Source: Pseudomonas bijieensis (GTDB lineage Bacteria; Pseudomonadota; Gammaproteobacteria; Pseudomonadales; Pseudomonadaceae). From it: DNA of 64,000 bases. Positions within the stretch are counted from its first letter, which is position 1; every line of letters begins with the position of its first letter. The stretch is taken from contig NZ_CP048810.1 in NCBI RefSeq assembly GCF_013347965.1, forward strand, positions 1,860,001 to 1,924,000, in the 5' to 3' direction. Position numbers and translations under genes: made by a program. Positions 47,107 through 55,878 of the stretch are shown in pieces. Under the pieces are notes generated by a model. That model searched no databases, was not told the DNA's origin, and saw nothing but the letters and a program-made list of their open reading frames with translations.

Positions 47107-47643
47107 TCAACCCTTGCCGCGCAACATGCTGTCCAACACCTCATCCCGACGCACCCACGCGTGAAACAACGCCGCCGCCAGATGCACCAGCACAGTCAGG
47201 AACAGCAAGTAAGCCAGGTACCCGTGGGCCTTGCGCAGCAGCGCGAACGTCTGGGCGTGCGCTGGCAGGATCGAGGGCAGTTGCAACCAATTGCCGAGCA
47301 TCACCGGATCCCCCGCCGCCGAAATCATGCCCCAGCCCAGCAGCGGCAGAACCAGCATCAAGGCGTACAGCAACACATGCGAAGCCTTCGCCGCCAACAC
47401 TTGCCAGCCTGGCAGATCGGCCGGCAGCGGTGGTTGTCGGGTACTGAAGCGCACCACCAGGCGCACGATCACCAACAGCAAAATCGCGATACCCAATGGC
47501 TTGTGCAACTGAAGCAGCCATTCATGGCGCTCGGACACCGAGGCGACCATGCCCGCGCCGATAAACAGCATGGCGATGATCATCAATGCCATCAGCCAGT
47601 GCAGCAACCGAGCCAGCGGTGCAAAGTGACGAGGGGCGCTCAT
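47107..47643 (-). CDS. Cytochrome b561 (CybB family)
   Basis: 178 residues with four transmembrane helices. Haem-b histidines are visible in LARLLHWLMALMII, HEWLLQLHKPLGI and AHGYLAYLLFLTVLVHLAAALFH. It moves electrons from quinol or to periplasmic partners. It overlaps the catalase-like gene upstream by four bases, so the pair is co-expressed from the ECF promoter at 48770-48794. Confidence 0.9.
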   Translation of the reverse strand: MSAPRHFAPLARLLHWLMALMIIAMLFIGAGMVASVSERHEWLLQLHKPLGIAILLLVIVRLVVRFSTRQPPLPADLPGWQVLAAKASHVLLYALMLVLPLLGWGMISAAGDPVMLGNWLQLPSILPAHAQTFALLRKAHGYLAYLLFLTVLVHLAAALFHAWVRRDEVLDSMLRGKG

Positions 47644-48722
47644 GGGCGGGACTCCTGGTGGGCGGGCAATTGGTTCACTTCGCTGGTGCGCCGCAGGTAG
47701 GAACTGGCATAGGCGGCGGAGCGCGCGACCAGCAGCGGATCGTCGGAACCTTCGATCCCTTGGGGCAAGATCAGCGGGTCATAGTTGATGTCGCGGCATT
47801 CGCCGTTGTCTTGCGCCTGGGTACGCTCCAACACCAGCGTGCCGGCATTGAGTACCTTGCGGTCAGCGGGCCAGGCCTTGCTGGCGTCGTTCACCGGATC
47901 ACCCGGGTTGGCCAAGGTGATGTTCAGTTGCCAGCGCAACGGCCCGGCGGCGAGACGCTTCACCAAGTCTTGCTCGAGGAAGTCGGCCCCCTGGGGTGGC
48001 GTCGTATCCGCAGCGTCCTGAGTCATCGGCACCACGCCCCAGCGCACCGCCTGGCGTTGCCCGGCGGGGTTGACCAGATAGAACGCGTTGATGCCGTTGT
48101 AAGTTTCGCTGGCATAACTGGCCGACGGCTTGGCGGTCTTGATCCATTGCAGGAATGGCGCGGCTTCGGGGTGAGCGGCAAAGAACGCCGGTACGGCCGC
48201 AGGGTTCGGTTTTCCTGTGGCGGGGTCCGGCGACTGGGCTTGCTGCAGTTGGTAGAAGGCTTCGGGCGTGCCCACCGGAAACACCGGCATGCTGTTCATG
48301 CCGGTGCGCCACTGCTGGCCGTTGGCCTGGGTAAAACGCAGCGCCAGGCTGCGAATCGGCACGCTTGCGTCCGGTGCATAGGGGTTGCCGCTGGGCAAGG
48401 CGAAACGCCCGACCACCGGCGTTTGCGGCTGCGAGAACACTTGGGCGCTGGAATAGGCGCTGGCCTCGCCCGTGCTTTGGAAATAGCCCACGACGCAGAC
48501 ACCTTTGGAGTGGTTACGGCGAAAGCCCGGGTGAACGCCGTTGTTTTTTTCCAGGACATTGACCAGCGCCTGCGGTGTCAGGCGCTGTGGGTCGAGGCTG
48601 CCATTGACGTAGGCAAACGCCCCGGCCAACGCGGCAACAATCACGGCGATGCCGCTCAGGCGCAATGTCAGGGCGGCGGCACTCAAGGGTGGCCGGCTCG
48701 ACGAGAATGAAGGATCAACCAT
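47640..48722 (-). CDS. Catalase-family peroxidase (SrpA-like), membrane-anchored N-terminus
   Basis: 360 residues from ATG 48722. A single N-terminal hydrophobic helix (about 17-40) is followed by a catalase-core domain: NNGVHPGFRRNHSKGVCVVGYF with the distal His, SLALRFTQANGQQWRTGMNS and FYLVNPAGQRQAVRWGVVP. These short periplasmic catalase relatives act as peroxidases and are often paired with cytochrome b561 and an ECF sigma, exactly as here. Confidence 0.88.
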   Translation of the reverse strand: MVDPSFSSSRPPLSAAALTLRLSGIAVIVAALAGAFAYVNGSLDPQRLTPQALVNVLEKNNGVHPGFRRNHSKGVCVVGYFQSTGEASAYSSAQVFSQPQTPVVGRFALPSGNPYAPDASVPIRSLALRFTQANGQQWRTGMNSMPVFPVGTPEAFYQLQQAQSPDPATGKPNPAAVPAFFAAHPEAAPFLQWIKTAKPSASYASETYNGINAFYLVNPAGQRQAVRWGVVPMTQDAADTTPPQGADFLEQDLVKRLAAGPLRWQLNITLANPGDPVNDASKAWPADRKVLNAGTLVLERTQAQDNGECRDINYDPLILPQGIEGSDDPLLVARSAAYASSYLRRTSEVNQLPAHQESRP

Positions 48723-48769
48723 GAGAAAGCTCCAGGGCGCGAGGCCATTCGTTGGAAATGGACCCGTCA

Positions 48770-48794
48770 GACGAAGGACCGTCAGGTTTATTCC
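48770..48794 (-). promoter_or_regulatory. ECF-type promoter of the catalase-b561 pair
   Basis: On the minus strand: GGAATAA, 14 bp, CGTC. The same spacing and boxes occur on the plus strand before the sigma factor gene, which argues that both are real. Confidence 0.72.
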
Positions 48795-48822
48795 CATGCC
48801 TCGTATTTATTTTTCCTGCCCT

Positions 48823-48847
48823 GGAATAATCTCGTTCGTGGGTCGTC
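48823..48847 (+). promoter_or_regulatory. ECF-type promoter of the sigma/anti-sigma operon
   Basis: GGAATAA (48823-48829), 14 bp, CGTC (48844-48847), 44 bp before the sigma-factor start. It implies autoregulation. Confidence 0.72.
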
Positions 48848-48890
48848 TTTCCAGTCCCGGCGCAGTGACTGCCCACAGAAGCCACACCCT

Positions 48891-49397
48891 ATGAACGCAC
48901 TCGACGAACAGTTGCGCGAACTCATCCCCAGGCTACGGCGTTTTGCCGTGTCGCTGACGCGCAACCCGAGCAATGCCGACGACCTGGTGCAGATGTGCCT
49001 GGAACGGGCGTTGTCCAAATGGACCGACAAGCGCCCGGACGGCGACCTGCGGGCCTGGTTGTTTTCGATTCTGTATCGGCAGTTTCTCGACGGCCATCGC
49101 CGCTCCCGGCGGTACGCGCGCATGCTGGAGTTTTTCACCGGTCGCGATGACGCCCATCCTTCGGCCGAGCGTAGCGTGATCGCACAATCGTCCCTGCAGG
49201 CCTTCGATCAGCTCACGACGGAACAGCGTGCCCTGTTGCTCTGGGTGTCGGTGGAAGGCTTGAGTTACCAGCAAGTCGCCGACATCCTCGGCGTGCCGAC
49301 CGGCACGGTCATGTCCCGCCTGTCCCGCGCCCGCCAGGCCTTGCGCCAACTCAGCGACGGCGAAATCACCCGCCCTGCCCTGCGGATACTCAAATGA
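48891..49397 (+). CDS. ECF sigma factor
   Basis: 168 residues with sigma region 2 (RRFAVSLTRNPSNADDLVQMCLERAL, then DLRAWLFSILYRQFLD) and region 4 (LLLWVSVEGLSYQQVADILGVPTGTVMSRLSRARQAL). It should direct the two facing promoters above. The anti-sigma gene overlaps by four bases. Confidence 0.93.
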   Translation: MNALDEQLRELIPRLRRFAVSLTRNPSNADDLVQMCLERALSKWTDKRPDGDLRAWLFSILYRQFLDGHRRSRRYARMLEFFTGRDDAHPSAERSVIAQSSLQAFDQLTTEQRALLLWVSVEGLSYQQVADILGVPTGTVMSRLSRARQALRQLSDGEITRPALRILK

Positions 49398-50146
49398 TCA
49401 ACATCCCCCCCAGCGACAGCGACCTGCACGCCTACGTCGATCGCCAACTGAGCGAGGCCGACCAGCGCCTGGTGCAGGCCTACCTGGCCAACCAGCCTGA
49501 AGTCGCCGCCCGGGTCCGAGCCTGGCAACAGGACGCGCAGCACCTGCGCACGGCCCTGAGTGGAACCTTGCAGCAGCCGCCCAACCCGGACCTCGACCCG
49601 GCGATGATTCGCCAGCACCTGAAACATCGCTCCCGCCGCCACCTGGCCAGCGCCGCGATGTTGTTGCTGGCCGTCAGCGTGGGAGGCTTCGGTGGCTGGC
49701 AAGCGCGGCAAATGACCCTGCTCAGCGCCGCAGCCCCCATGGCCGATGCCCTGCAGGCGTACCGGTTGATTGCCCAGCAGGGTATCCTGCCAGCCGATTA
49801 CCAGACGGGCGACGAGCGGAGCATGCAAGGCTGGCTCGACCGCTACTTCACCCAGGCCGACCGACTGCCCGACCTGTCGGGCGCGGGCTTCAAGCCGGTC
49901 AGCGGGCGCTTGCTCAGCACCGAGCAAGGGGCGGCGGCCATGGTGGTTTACCAGGACCAAAGCGGTCAGAAGATCAGCTTCTACGTGCGCCCACCGGGCC
50001 CGAAAAACTTCCTGCTCCCTCGTGGCAGCCGCCGTGACGGCGAGCTGCAAGCCGAGTACTGGTCCGGCCCGGGCTACAACTATGCGATGGTCATACCCAG
50101 CGATATGCCGGCAGCGCAGCGGCTCAAGCAAACCCTGAATTTCTGA
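49394..50146 (+). CDS. Membrane anti-sigma factor
   Basis: 250 residues. N-terminal zinc-free ASD-like helices (DSDLHAYVDRQLSEADQRLVQAYL), one transmembrane helix at about 80-98 (HLASAAMLLLAVSVGGFGGW), and a periplasmic domain. It holds the sigma inactive until an oxidative or envelope signal arrives (family knowledge). ATG overlaps the sigma stop. Confidence 0.9.
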   Translation: MINIPPSDSDLHAYVDRQLSEADQRLVQAYLANQPEVAARVRAWQQDAQHLRTALSGTLQQPPNPDLDPAMIRQHLKHRSRRHLASAAMLLLAVSVGGFGGWQARQMTLLSAAAPMADALQAYRLIAQQGILPADYQTGDERSMQGWLDRYFTQADRLPDLSGAGFKPVSGRLLSTEQGAAAMVVYQDQSGQKISFYVRPPGPKNFLLPRGSRRDGELQAEYWSGPGYNYAMVIPSDMPAAQRLKQTLNF

Positions 50147-50160
50147 TCCCCGCCGCCGCC

Positions 50161-50252
50161 CCTGTGGGAGCGAACCTGCTCGCGATAGCGATGTGTCAGC
50201 CGGCACATTGCTGACTGGACCACCGCTATCGCGAGCAGGCTCGCTCCCACAA
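50161..50252. repeat. REP doublet
   Basis: Two inverted REP copies between convergent anti-sigma and IclR genes, with about 40 bp between them. Confidence 0.9.
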
Positions 50253-50281
50253 GGGTTCTGCGATAGTTCAGAGGAGTCGGT

Positions 50282-51118
50282 TCACCCCTGCCCAAACACC
50301 TGCGAAGGCCTGCGCAGCAATGGGTCGAACGGGTTGATCCGCGGCCCTATCAGGGCCGCCTCACGCTTGAGCATGTCCACCACCGTCGGCAGGCGATCAG
50401 GCCCCAGGCGATCGCTCACCGTCGCCACGCTCAAGGCGGCCACGGCCCGGCCGTCACGGTCCAGGATCGGCACGGCCACCCCGGCCATGCCTTGCAATAC
50501 ACCGGTGTTGCGCCCGGCGTAGCCCAGCGTGCGCACGTTCTCCACTTCCGAACGCAGGAAGACTTCATCGTACAAATGGAAATCCTTGAGCCGCGGCAGG
50601 TTGTATTGAATCACCGTGTCGCGCTCTTCTTCCGGCAGGAACGCCAGGATCGCCAGGCTGCCCTGCCCCACGCCCAACGCCACGCGCCCCCCAATGTCGC
50701 CGGTGAACGTGCGGATCGGAAATGGCCCTTCGCTACGGTCCAGGCAGATGGCATCGAAGCCGCTGCGGGCGAGCAAAAATAGCGAGTCTCCCAAGGAAGC
50801 CGACAACCGCAGCATGGCCGGGCGCACCAGTTCGCGCAGGTTGCCGGTGTTACCGGCGCGGGCGGCCAGGGCGAAGAACTCCAGGCTCAGGCGATAGCGC
50901 TTGCTGCGAGCGTCCTGCTCGACCATGCCCTCGTCCATCAGGCTGCGCAACAAGCGATGGGTGGTGGGTTGGGACAAACCGATGCGCTGGGCCAATTGCG
51001 TCACCCGCTCGCCGCCCTCGACGGTGTCACCCAGGCTGCGCAACACGGCAAACAGTCTGGAGACCGCGCCGACACCCACCTCGCCTTTTTCATTATTCCG
51101 TTCAGTGGAATTAAACAT
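50282..51118 (-). CDS. IclR-family transcriptional regulator
   Basis: 278 residues. Winged HTH at about 15-70 (VTQLAQRIGLSQPTTHRLLRSLMDEGMVEQD) and an IclR effector domain. It is divergent from the ABC-transporter/dehydrogenase operon, whose control region carries TTCAGTG repeats. The first ATG at 51130 is possible; 51118 gives the shorter N-terminus. Confidence 0.9.
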   Translation of the reverse strand: MFNSTERNNEKGEVGVGAVSRLFAVLRSLGDTVEGGERVTQLAQRIGLSQPTTHRLLRSLMDEGMVEQDARSKRYRLSLEFFALAARAGNTGNLRELVRPAMLRLSASLGDSLFLLARSGFDAICLDRSEGPFPIRTFTGDIGGRVALGVGQGSLAILAFLPEEERDTVIQYNLPRLKDFHLYDEVFLRSEVENVRTLGYAGRNTGVLQGMAGVAVPILDRDGRAVAALSVATVSDRLGPDRLPTVVDMLKREAALIGPRINPFDPLLRRPSQVFGQG

Positions 51119-51183
51119 GCTATTTCTCATTATTAAATTTACTCACTGAATGAAATTGAAAATAGTCTTCGCTTCAGTGAAAT
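51102..51183. promoter_or_regulatory. Candidate IclR operator repeats
   Basis: TTCAGTGGAAT (about 51102), the inverted CACTGAA (51144-51150) and TTCAGTGAAAT (51173-51183) surround the start of the IclR gene. Repeats in mixed orientation in the divergent region are typical of IclR control. The motif is proposed here, not taken from a known case. Confidence 0.5.
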
Positions 51184-51365
51184 AGTCCATTGAGCCCATC
51201 CTATTCTTCGTCCTACTCTGCGTCCATACAGGGGCGATTCGAACAACAGCGGCAGCCGACTCAAGGTCGAGCGCCAACGCACCCCAGCAGCACCTTTTCG
51301 TATCTGCCCATACAAAAAAGCGCGCCCTTGCGGCGACGCATAACAATCCCAGGTGGAGCGCAGCT

Positions 51366-52391
51366 ATGGCTTTTGTGCAACTTGAAGGACTTGGCAAACG
51401 TTACGGCGACATCGACGCCGTGGTCGCCACCAACCTGTCGGTGGAAAAAGGCGAGTTCGTCTCGCTACTGGGGCCTTCGGGCTGCGGCAAGACCACCACC
51501 CTGCAAATGATCGCCGGCTTCGTCGAAGTCAGCAGCGGGCGCATCCTGCTGGACGGCCGCGACATCACCCATGCCAAGCCCGCCAGCCGTGGCCTGGGGG
51601 TGGTATTCCAGAGCTACGCGCTATTCCCCCACATGACCGTCAGGGACAACGTCGCTTTCGGCCTGCGCATGCGCAAGGTCGCCAATGCCGAGCTGCAACA
51701 ACGCGTGGATCGAGTGTTGAAGCTGGTGCGCCTGGACCAACACGCCGAACGCTACCCACGGGAACTCTCGGGCGGCCAGCGTCAACGCGTGGCGCTGGCT
51801 CGAGCCTTGGTGATCGAGCCGCCGGTGCTGTTGCTCGACGAACCGCTGTCCAACCTCGACGCCAACTTGCGCGAAGAGATGCAATACGAAATCCGCCGCA
51901 TCCAGCGCGAAGTCGGAATCACTACCCTGATGGTGACCCATGATCAGTCCGAAGCCCTGTCGATCAGCGACCGGGTCGTGGTGATGCAGGCCGGGCGTAT
52001 CACCCAGATCGACGCGCCGTACACCCTTTACGAGCACCCACGTACCGAATTCATTTCCGGCTTCGTCGGCAAGGCCAACCTGCTGCCCGGCCTGCGCGAT
52101 GGCGCGGGCGTCGTTCAAGTCTGCAACCGGAGCGACGCTGACCTGACCCTGAGCCTGCGCCCGGAAAAAATCGATCTGCTTGCCTCGGGCTCGGGCCGCC
52201 TGCAAGGCACCCTCGTCAGCCGCTTCTTTCTCGGCAGCCAATGGCTGTACGGCGTCACCACCAGCCTGGGTGAACTCTGCGTGGTACGCCGCAACGACGG
52301 CTCCGCGCCCTTGGTCGAAGGCACGGCGGTGGGCCTGGACTGGGATCCGGCGCTGCTGCGGGTGCTGAGCACGGACGAGGTGCCGGCATGA
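51366..52391 (+). CDS. ABC transporter ATPase, polyamine/opine (PotA) type
   Basis: 341 residues: Walker A GPSGCGKTT, signature LSGGQRQRVALARAL, Walker B VLLLDEPLSNLDANLREEM and H-loop TLMVTHDQSEALS; C-terminal TOBE domain (about 265-335). It powers import by the two permeases that follow. Confidence 0.93.
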   Translation: MAFVQLEGLGKRYGDIDAVVATNLSVEKGEFVSLLGPSGCGKTTTLQMIAGFVEVSSGRILLDGRDITHAKPASRGLGVVFQSYALFPHMTVRDNVAFGLRMRKVANAELQQRVDRVLKLVRLDQHAERYPRELSGGQRQRVALARALVIEPPVLLLDEPLSNLDANLREEMQYEIRRIQREVGITTLMVTHDQSEALSISDRVVVMQAGRITQIDAPYTLYEHPRTEFISGFVGKANLLPGLRDGAGVVQVCNRSDADLTLSLRPEKIDLLASGSGRLQGTLVSRFFLGSQWLYGVTTSLGELCVVRRNDGSAPLVEGTAVGLDWDPALLRVLSTDEVPA

Positions 52392-53257
52392 AGCTGATCG
52401 ATGCGATGCGCCGTGGCCGGCAAGGTTACCTGATGTCCGCGCCGGCCCTGGCCTTGTACCTGGGCCTGCTGGTCATTCCCTTGGGCTTGACGCTCATCCT
52501 GTCATTCAACGTCTTCGACTACAGTTCGGGCATCAACAACGACGCCTTTACCTTCGACCACTACACCAGCCTGCTGGGGGACCCGTACTTCTACGAGATA
52601 TTCCTGCGCACGTTCTGGATCAGCGCCCTGACCACGCTCTTGTGCGTGCTGATCGGTGTGCCCGAGGCGTACATCCTCAGCCGCATGGGCGCACCGTGGC
52701 GTTCGATTTTCCTGATCCTGATTCTCACGCCGCTGCTGATTTCAGTGGTGGTGCGAGCCTTCGGCTGGAGCCTGCTGCTCGGCGCCGACGGCCTGGTCAA
52801 CCAGGCTCTGCAAGCCTTCGGTGGCGCACCGATGAAGCTGCTCTATACCCCGTTCGCCGTGGTCATCGCCCTGGTCCACGTGATGTTGCCGTTCATGATC
52901 ATTCCAGTCTGGACCTCGTTGCAGAAACTCGACCCGGCCGCCGAACAGGTCGCGCTGTCGCTGGGGGCCAGCCAGTTCACGGTGATCCGCAAGGTCGTGC
53001 TGCCACAGATCATGCCCGGCGTGCTCTCCGGCACGCTGATCGTGTTCGGCCTCGCCGCCAGTTCCTTCGCCATCCCCGGTCTGCTCGGCGGACGGCGCTT
53101 GAAGATGGTCGCCACGTTGATCTACGACCAGTACCTGTCAGAACTGAACTGGCCCATGGGTGCGGCCATTGCTGTCGCCCTGCTGTTGCTCAACCTGCTG
53201 ATCATGCTGTCGTGGAACCGGATGATCGAAGGCCGCTACAAGAAGTCATTGGGGTAA
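52388..53257 (+). CDS. ABC transporter permease (PotB type)
   Basis: 289 residues with about six transmembrane helices and the EAA loop AAEQVALSLGASQFTVIRKVVLPQIMPG. Overlaps the ATPase gene by four bases. Confidence 0.92.
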   Translation: MKLIDAMRRGRQGYLMSAPALALYLGLLVIPLGLTLILSFNVFDYSSGINNDAFTFDHYTSLLGDPYFYEIFLRTFWISALTTLLCVLIGVPEAYILSRMGAPWRSIFLILILTPLLISVVVRAFGWSLLLGADGLVNQALQAFGGAPMKLLYTPFAVVIALVHVMLPFMIIPVWTSLQKLDPAAEQVALSLGASQFTVIRKVVLPQIMPGVLSGTLIVFGLAASSFAIPGLLGGRRLKMVATLIYDQYLSELNWPMGAAIAVALLLLNLLIMLSWNRMIEGRYKKSLG

Positions 53258-53263
53258 CGGGTA

Positions 53264-54058
53264 ATGTCCAGAAACGGTCCTTTCGCACTGCTGTTCCACG
53301 CCCTGGTGGTGATCTTCATGCTCGCGCCGCTGGTGGTGGTCTGCCTCGTCGCCTTCACCCCGGAAAACACCTTGAGCCTGCCGACCACCGAGTTCTCCCT
53401 GCGCTGGTTTCGCGCCGTGTTCGAGCGCGCGGACTTTGTCGACGCGTTCTACAACAGCCTGATCCTGGCGTTCTGCGCGGCCTCGCTGGCGACCTTGATT
53501 GCGGTGCCGGCGGCCCTGGCGATCACCCGGCTCGAGTTCCCGGGCCGGGATTTCTTCAATGGCCTGTTCCTGTCGCCGATCATCATTCCGCACCTGGTAT
53601 TGGGGGTGGCGTTACTGCGTTTGTTTGCGCTGATGGGCGTGAACGGCAGCTTTTCCTGGCTGATCTTCGCCCATGTGCTGGTGATCACGCCGTACGTGCT
53701 GCGCCTGGTGCTGGCCTCGGCCATTGGCCTGGACCGCAGCGCCGAGCAGGCCGCGCAATCGTTGGGGGCTGGGCGCTTCACGCTGTTCCGGCAAATCACC
53801 CTGCCGATGATCCTGCCGGGGGTGGCCGGAGGCTGGTTGCTGGCGTTCATCAACAGCTTCGATGAAGTCACGCTGTCGATCTTCGTCACCTCGCCGGCCA
53901 CGCAAACCCTGCCGGTACGCATGTACGTATACGCCACCGAATCCATCGACCCGATGATGGCGGCGGTGTCGGCGCTGGTCATCGGGCTCACCGCGCTGAC
54001 CATGATTCTGCTCGACCGGGTCTATGGCCTGGATCGAGTCCTGGTAGGCAAACAATGA
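53264..54058 (+). CDS. ABC transporter permease (PotC type)
   Basis: 264 residues with about six transmembrane helices and the EAA loop SAEQAAQSLGAGRFTLFRQITLPMI. Together with the previous gene it forms the membrane channel. Confidence 0.92.
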   Translation: MSRNGPFALLFHALVVIFMLAPLVVVCLVAFTPENTLSLPTTEFSLRWFRAVFERADFVDAFYNSLILAFCAASLATLIAVPAALAITRLEFPGRDFFNGLFLSPIIIPHLVLGVALLRLFALMGVNGSFSWLIFAHVLVITPYVLRLVLASAIGLDRSAEQAAQSLGAGRFTLFRQITLPMILPGVAGGWLLAFINSFDEVTLSIFVTSPATQTLPVRMYVYATESIDPMMAAVSALVIGLTALTMILLDRVYGLDRVLVGKQ

Positions 54059-54065
54059 GGGTGTC

Positions 54066-54356
54066 ATGGCACTGCTGAAACGACTGGCCGAAGGGGACCG
54101 CCCGGCCCTGGACTTTACCCTCGACGGCCAGCCCGCCACCGGCCTTCTGGGGGACACCCTGTTGACCGCCGTGCTGACCTGCAGCGAGCACCTGCGCGGC
54201 AGTGACTTCAGCGCCGAACCCCGGGCCGGTTTCTGCCTGATGGGTGCCTGCCAGGACTGCTGGGTGCGCCTGGGTGATGGCCGCCGCGTACGCGCCTGCT
54301 CGACCCTGCTCGAAGCCGGGCAGCACATCATCCGCGAACCGGGGCGCCAGGTATGA
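54066..54356 (+). CDS. (2Fe-2S) HcnA-like small subunit
   Basis: 96 residues with the ferredoxin-like cluster motif GFCLMGACQDCWVRL and a later Cys in RVRACSTLL. It corresponds to the small subunit of opine/proline/hydrogen cyanide synthase-like dehydrogenases (HcnA, OoxA-associated). It would pass electrons within the three-part complex with the next two genes. Confidence 0.88.
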   Translation: MALLKRLAEGDRPALDFTLDGQPATGLLGDTLLTAVLTCSEHLRGSDFSAEPRAGFCLMGACQDCWVRLGDGRRVRACSTLLEAGQHIIREPGRQV

Positions 54357-54378
54357 ACAATGTAGCCAAATATGCCCC

Positions 54379-54476
54379 CATCGCGAGCAGGCTCGCTCCC
54401 ACAGGGGACTTGTGCCGACCACAAAATCCACGTCCACCGCAAATCCGATGTGGGAGCGAGCTTGCTCGCGATGGCG
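54379..54476. repeat. REP doublet inside the operon
   Basis: Two inverted REP copies fill the gap between the small subunit and the HcnB-like gene. Within an otherwise tight operon they could lower downstream expression or protect upstream mRNA. Confidence 0.9.
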
Positions 54477-54522
54477 TCTTTAAAGATGTCGCCAATCTCA
54501 CTGCATCGCCAACGAGGTGGTC

Positions 54523-55878
54523 ATGAAACCCGTCGCCATCATCGGCGCCGGCCCGGCCGGTATCCGTGCCGCACAGACCCTGGTCGCCCACGGCATATAC
54601 CCCGTCCTGCTGGACGAAGCCACTCGCGGTGGCGGGCAGATCTATCGGCGCCAACCGGCCAACTTCAAGCGCCCGCCAGCCAAGCTCTATGGCTTTGAAG
54701 CGTCCAAGGCCAACGCCATCCACCAGACCCTCGACGCGTTGCGTGAACAGCTCGATTACCGTCCCGACACCCTGGTGTGGAACGCCGAGGCCGGCCTGCT
54801 CGATACCTTGCATGAAGGTCGCACCGCGCGCCTCGAGTACGCCAGCGTGATCGTCGCCACCGGCGCCACCGACCGGATCCTGCCTGTACCGGGGTGGACC
54901 CTGCCCGGGGTGTACAGCCTGGGCGCGGCGCAGATCGCCCTGAAGTTCCAGGGTTGCGCCATTGGTGAACGGGTGGTGTTCGCCGGCAGCGGTCCGTTGT
55001 TGTATCTGGTGGCCTATCAATACGCCCGGGCCGGCGCCAAGGTGGTCGCGGTCCTCGACAGTTCGCCCTTTAGCGCCCAGGCTCGTGCCCTGCCCGGCTT
55101 GCTGGCACAACCGGTCACCCTCGCCAAGGGCCTCTACTACCGCGCCTGGCTAACCGCCCGCGGCATCGCCGTGCATCAAGGCGCGAGCCTGGCGCGTCTC
55201 GATGGAGAACGCCGGGTGCAGTCGCTGCAATGGCACGACGCAAGCGGCGAACACACCCTCGACTGTGACGCGGTGGCGTTCGCCCATGGCTTGCGCAGCG
55301 AAACCCAACTGGCCGACCTGTTGGGTTGCGAGTTTGCCTGGAATGCCCTCAACCGCGCCTGGCTGCCACGACGGGACCACGCCGGGCGCAGCAGCGTGCC
55401 GGGGATTTACCTGGCCGGTGACGGCGCCGCAATCATGGGCGCGGACGCGGCTGAAATGGCCGGTGAACGGGCGGCCCTGGCCTTGCTCGAAGACAGCGGC
55501 TACTCCACCGACCCACAACGTTGCACGCAACTGGAACAAGCCCTTGAACGCATCGGTCGGTTCCGGGAAGGCCTGGAGCGCGCGTTTGCCTTTCCTGAAC
55601 GCTGGGCCGCCGATGCGGCCGATAACCTGATGATTTGCCGCTGCGAAGACGTCCGCGCGGGTGACATCCGCCGGGTGGTGGGCGAAGGCCATTGGGAGAT
55701 CAATCGGGTCAAGGCGCATTGCCGGGTCGGCATGGGTCGTTGCCAGGGTCGGATGTGCGGTGCCGCGGCAGCGGAAATCATTGCGCGCGAAAGTGGCCGC
55801 ACCATTTCCGACATCGGCCGCTTGCGGGCCCAGGCGCCGGTCAAGCCAGTGCCGTTCGGCCTGGAGGTCGAGCCATGA
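54523..55878 (+). CDS. HcnB-like FAD/NAD(P) oxidoreductase subunit
   Basis: 451 residues from ATG 54523 (after GAGG; GTG 54517 is an alternative). N-terminal dinucleotide site VAIIGAGPAGIRAAQTL, second FAD-binding region YLAGDGAAIMGADAAEMAGERA and a C-terminal cysteine cluster (ICRCEDVRAGDIRR ... HCRVGMGRCQGRMCG) for an Fe-S centre. It matches the alpha subunit of HcnB/OoxA-type amine dehydrogenases. Confidence 0.9.
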   Translation: MKPVAIIGAGPAGIRAAQTLVAHGIYPVLLDEATRGGGQIYRRQPANFKRPPAKLYGFEASKANAIHQTLDALREQLDYRPDTLVWNAEAGLLDTLHEGRTARLEYASVIVATGATDRILPVPGWTLPGVYSLGAAQIALKFQGCAIGERVVFAGSGPLLYLVAYQYARAGAKVVAVLDSSPFSAQARALPGLLAQPVTLAKGLYYRAWLTARGIAVHQGASLARLDGERRVQSLQWHDASGEHTLDCDAVAFAHGLRSETQLADLLGCEFAWNALNRAWLPRRDHAGRSSVPGIYLAGDGAAIMGADAAEMAGERAALALLEDSGYSTDPQRCTQLEQALERIGRFREGLERAFAFPERWAADAADNLMICRCEDVRAGDIRRVVGEGHWEINRVKAHCRVGMGRCQGRMCGAAAAEIIARESGRTISDIGRLRAQAPVKPVPFGLEVEP

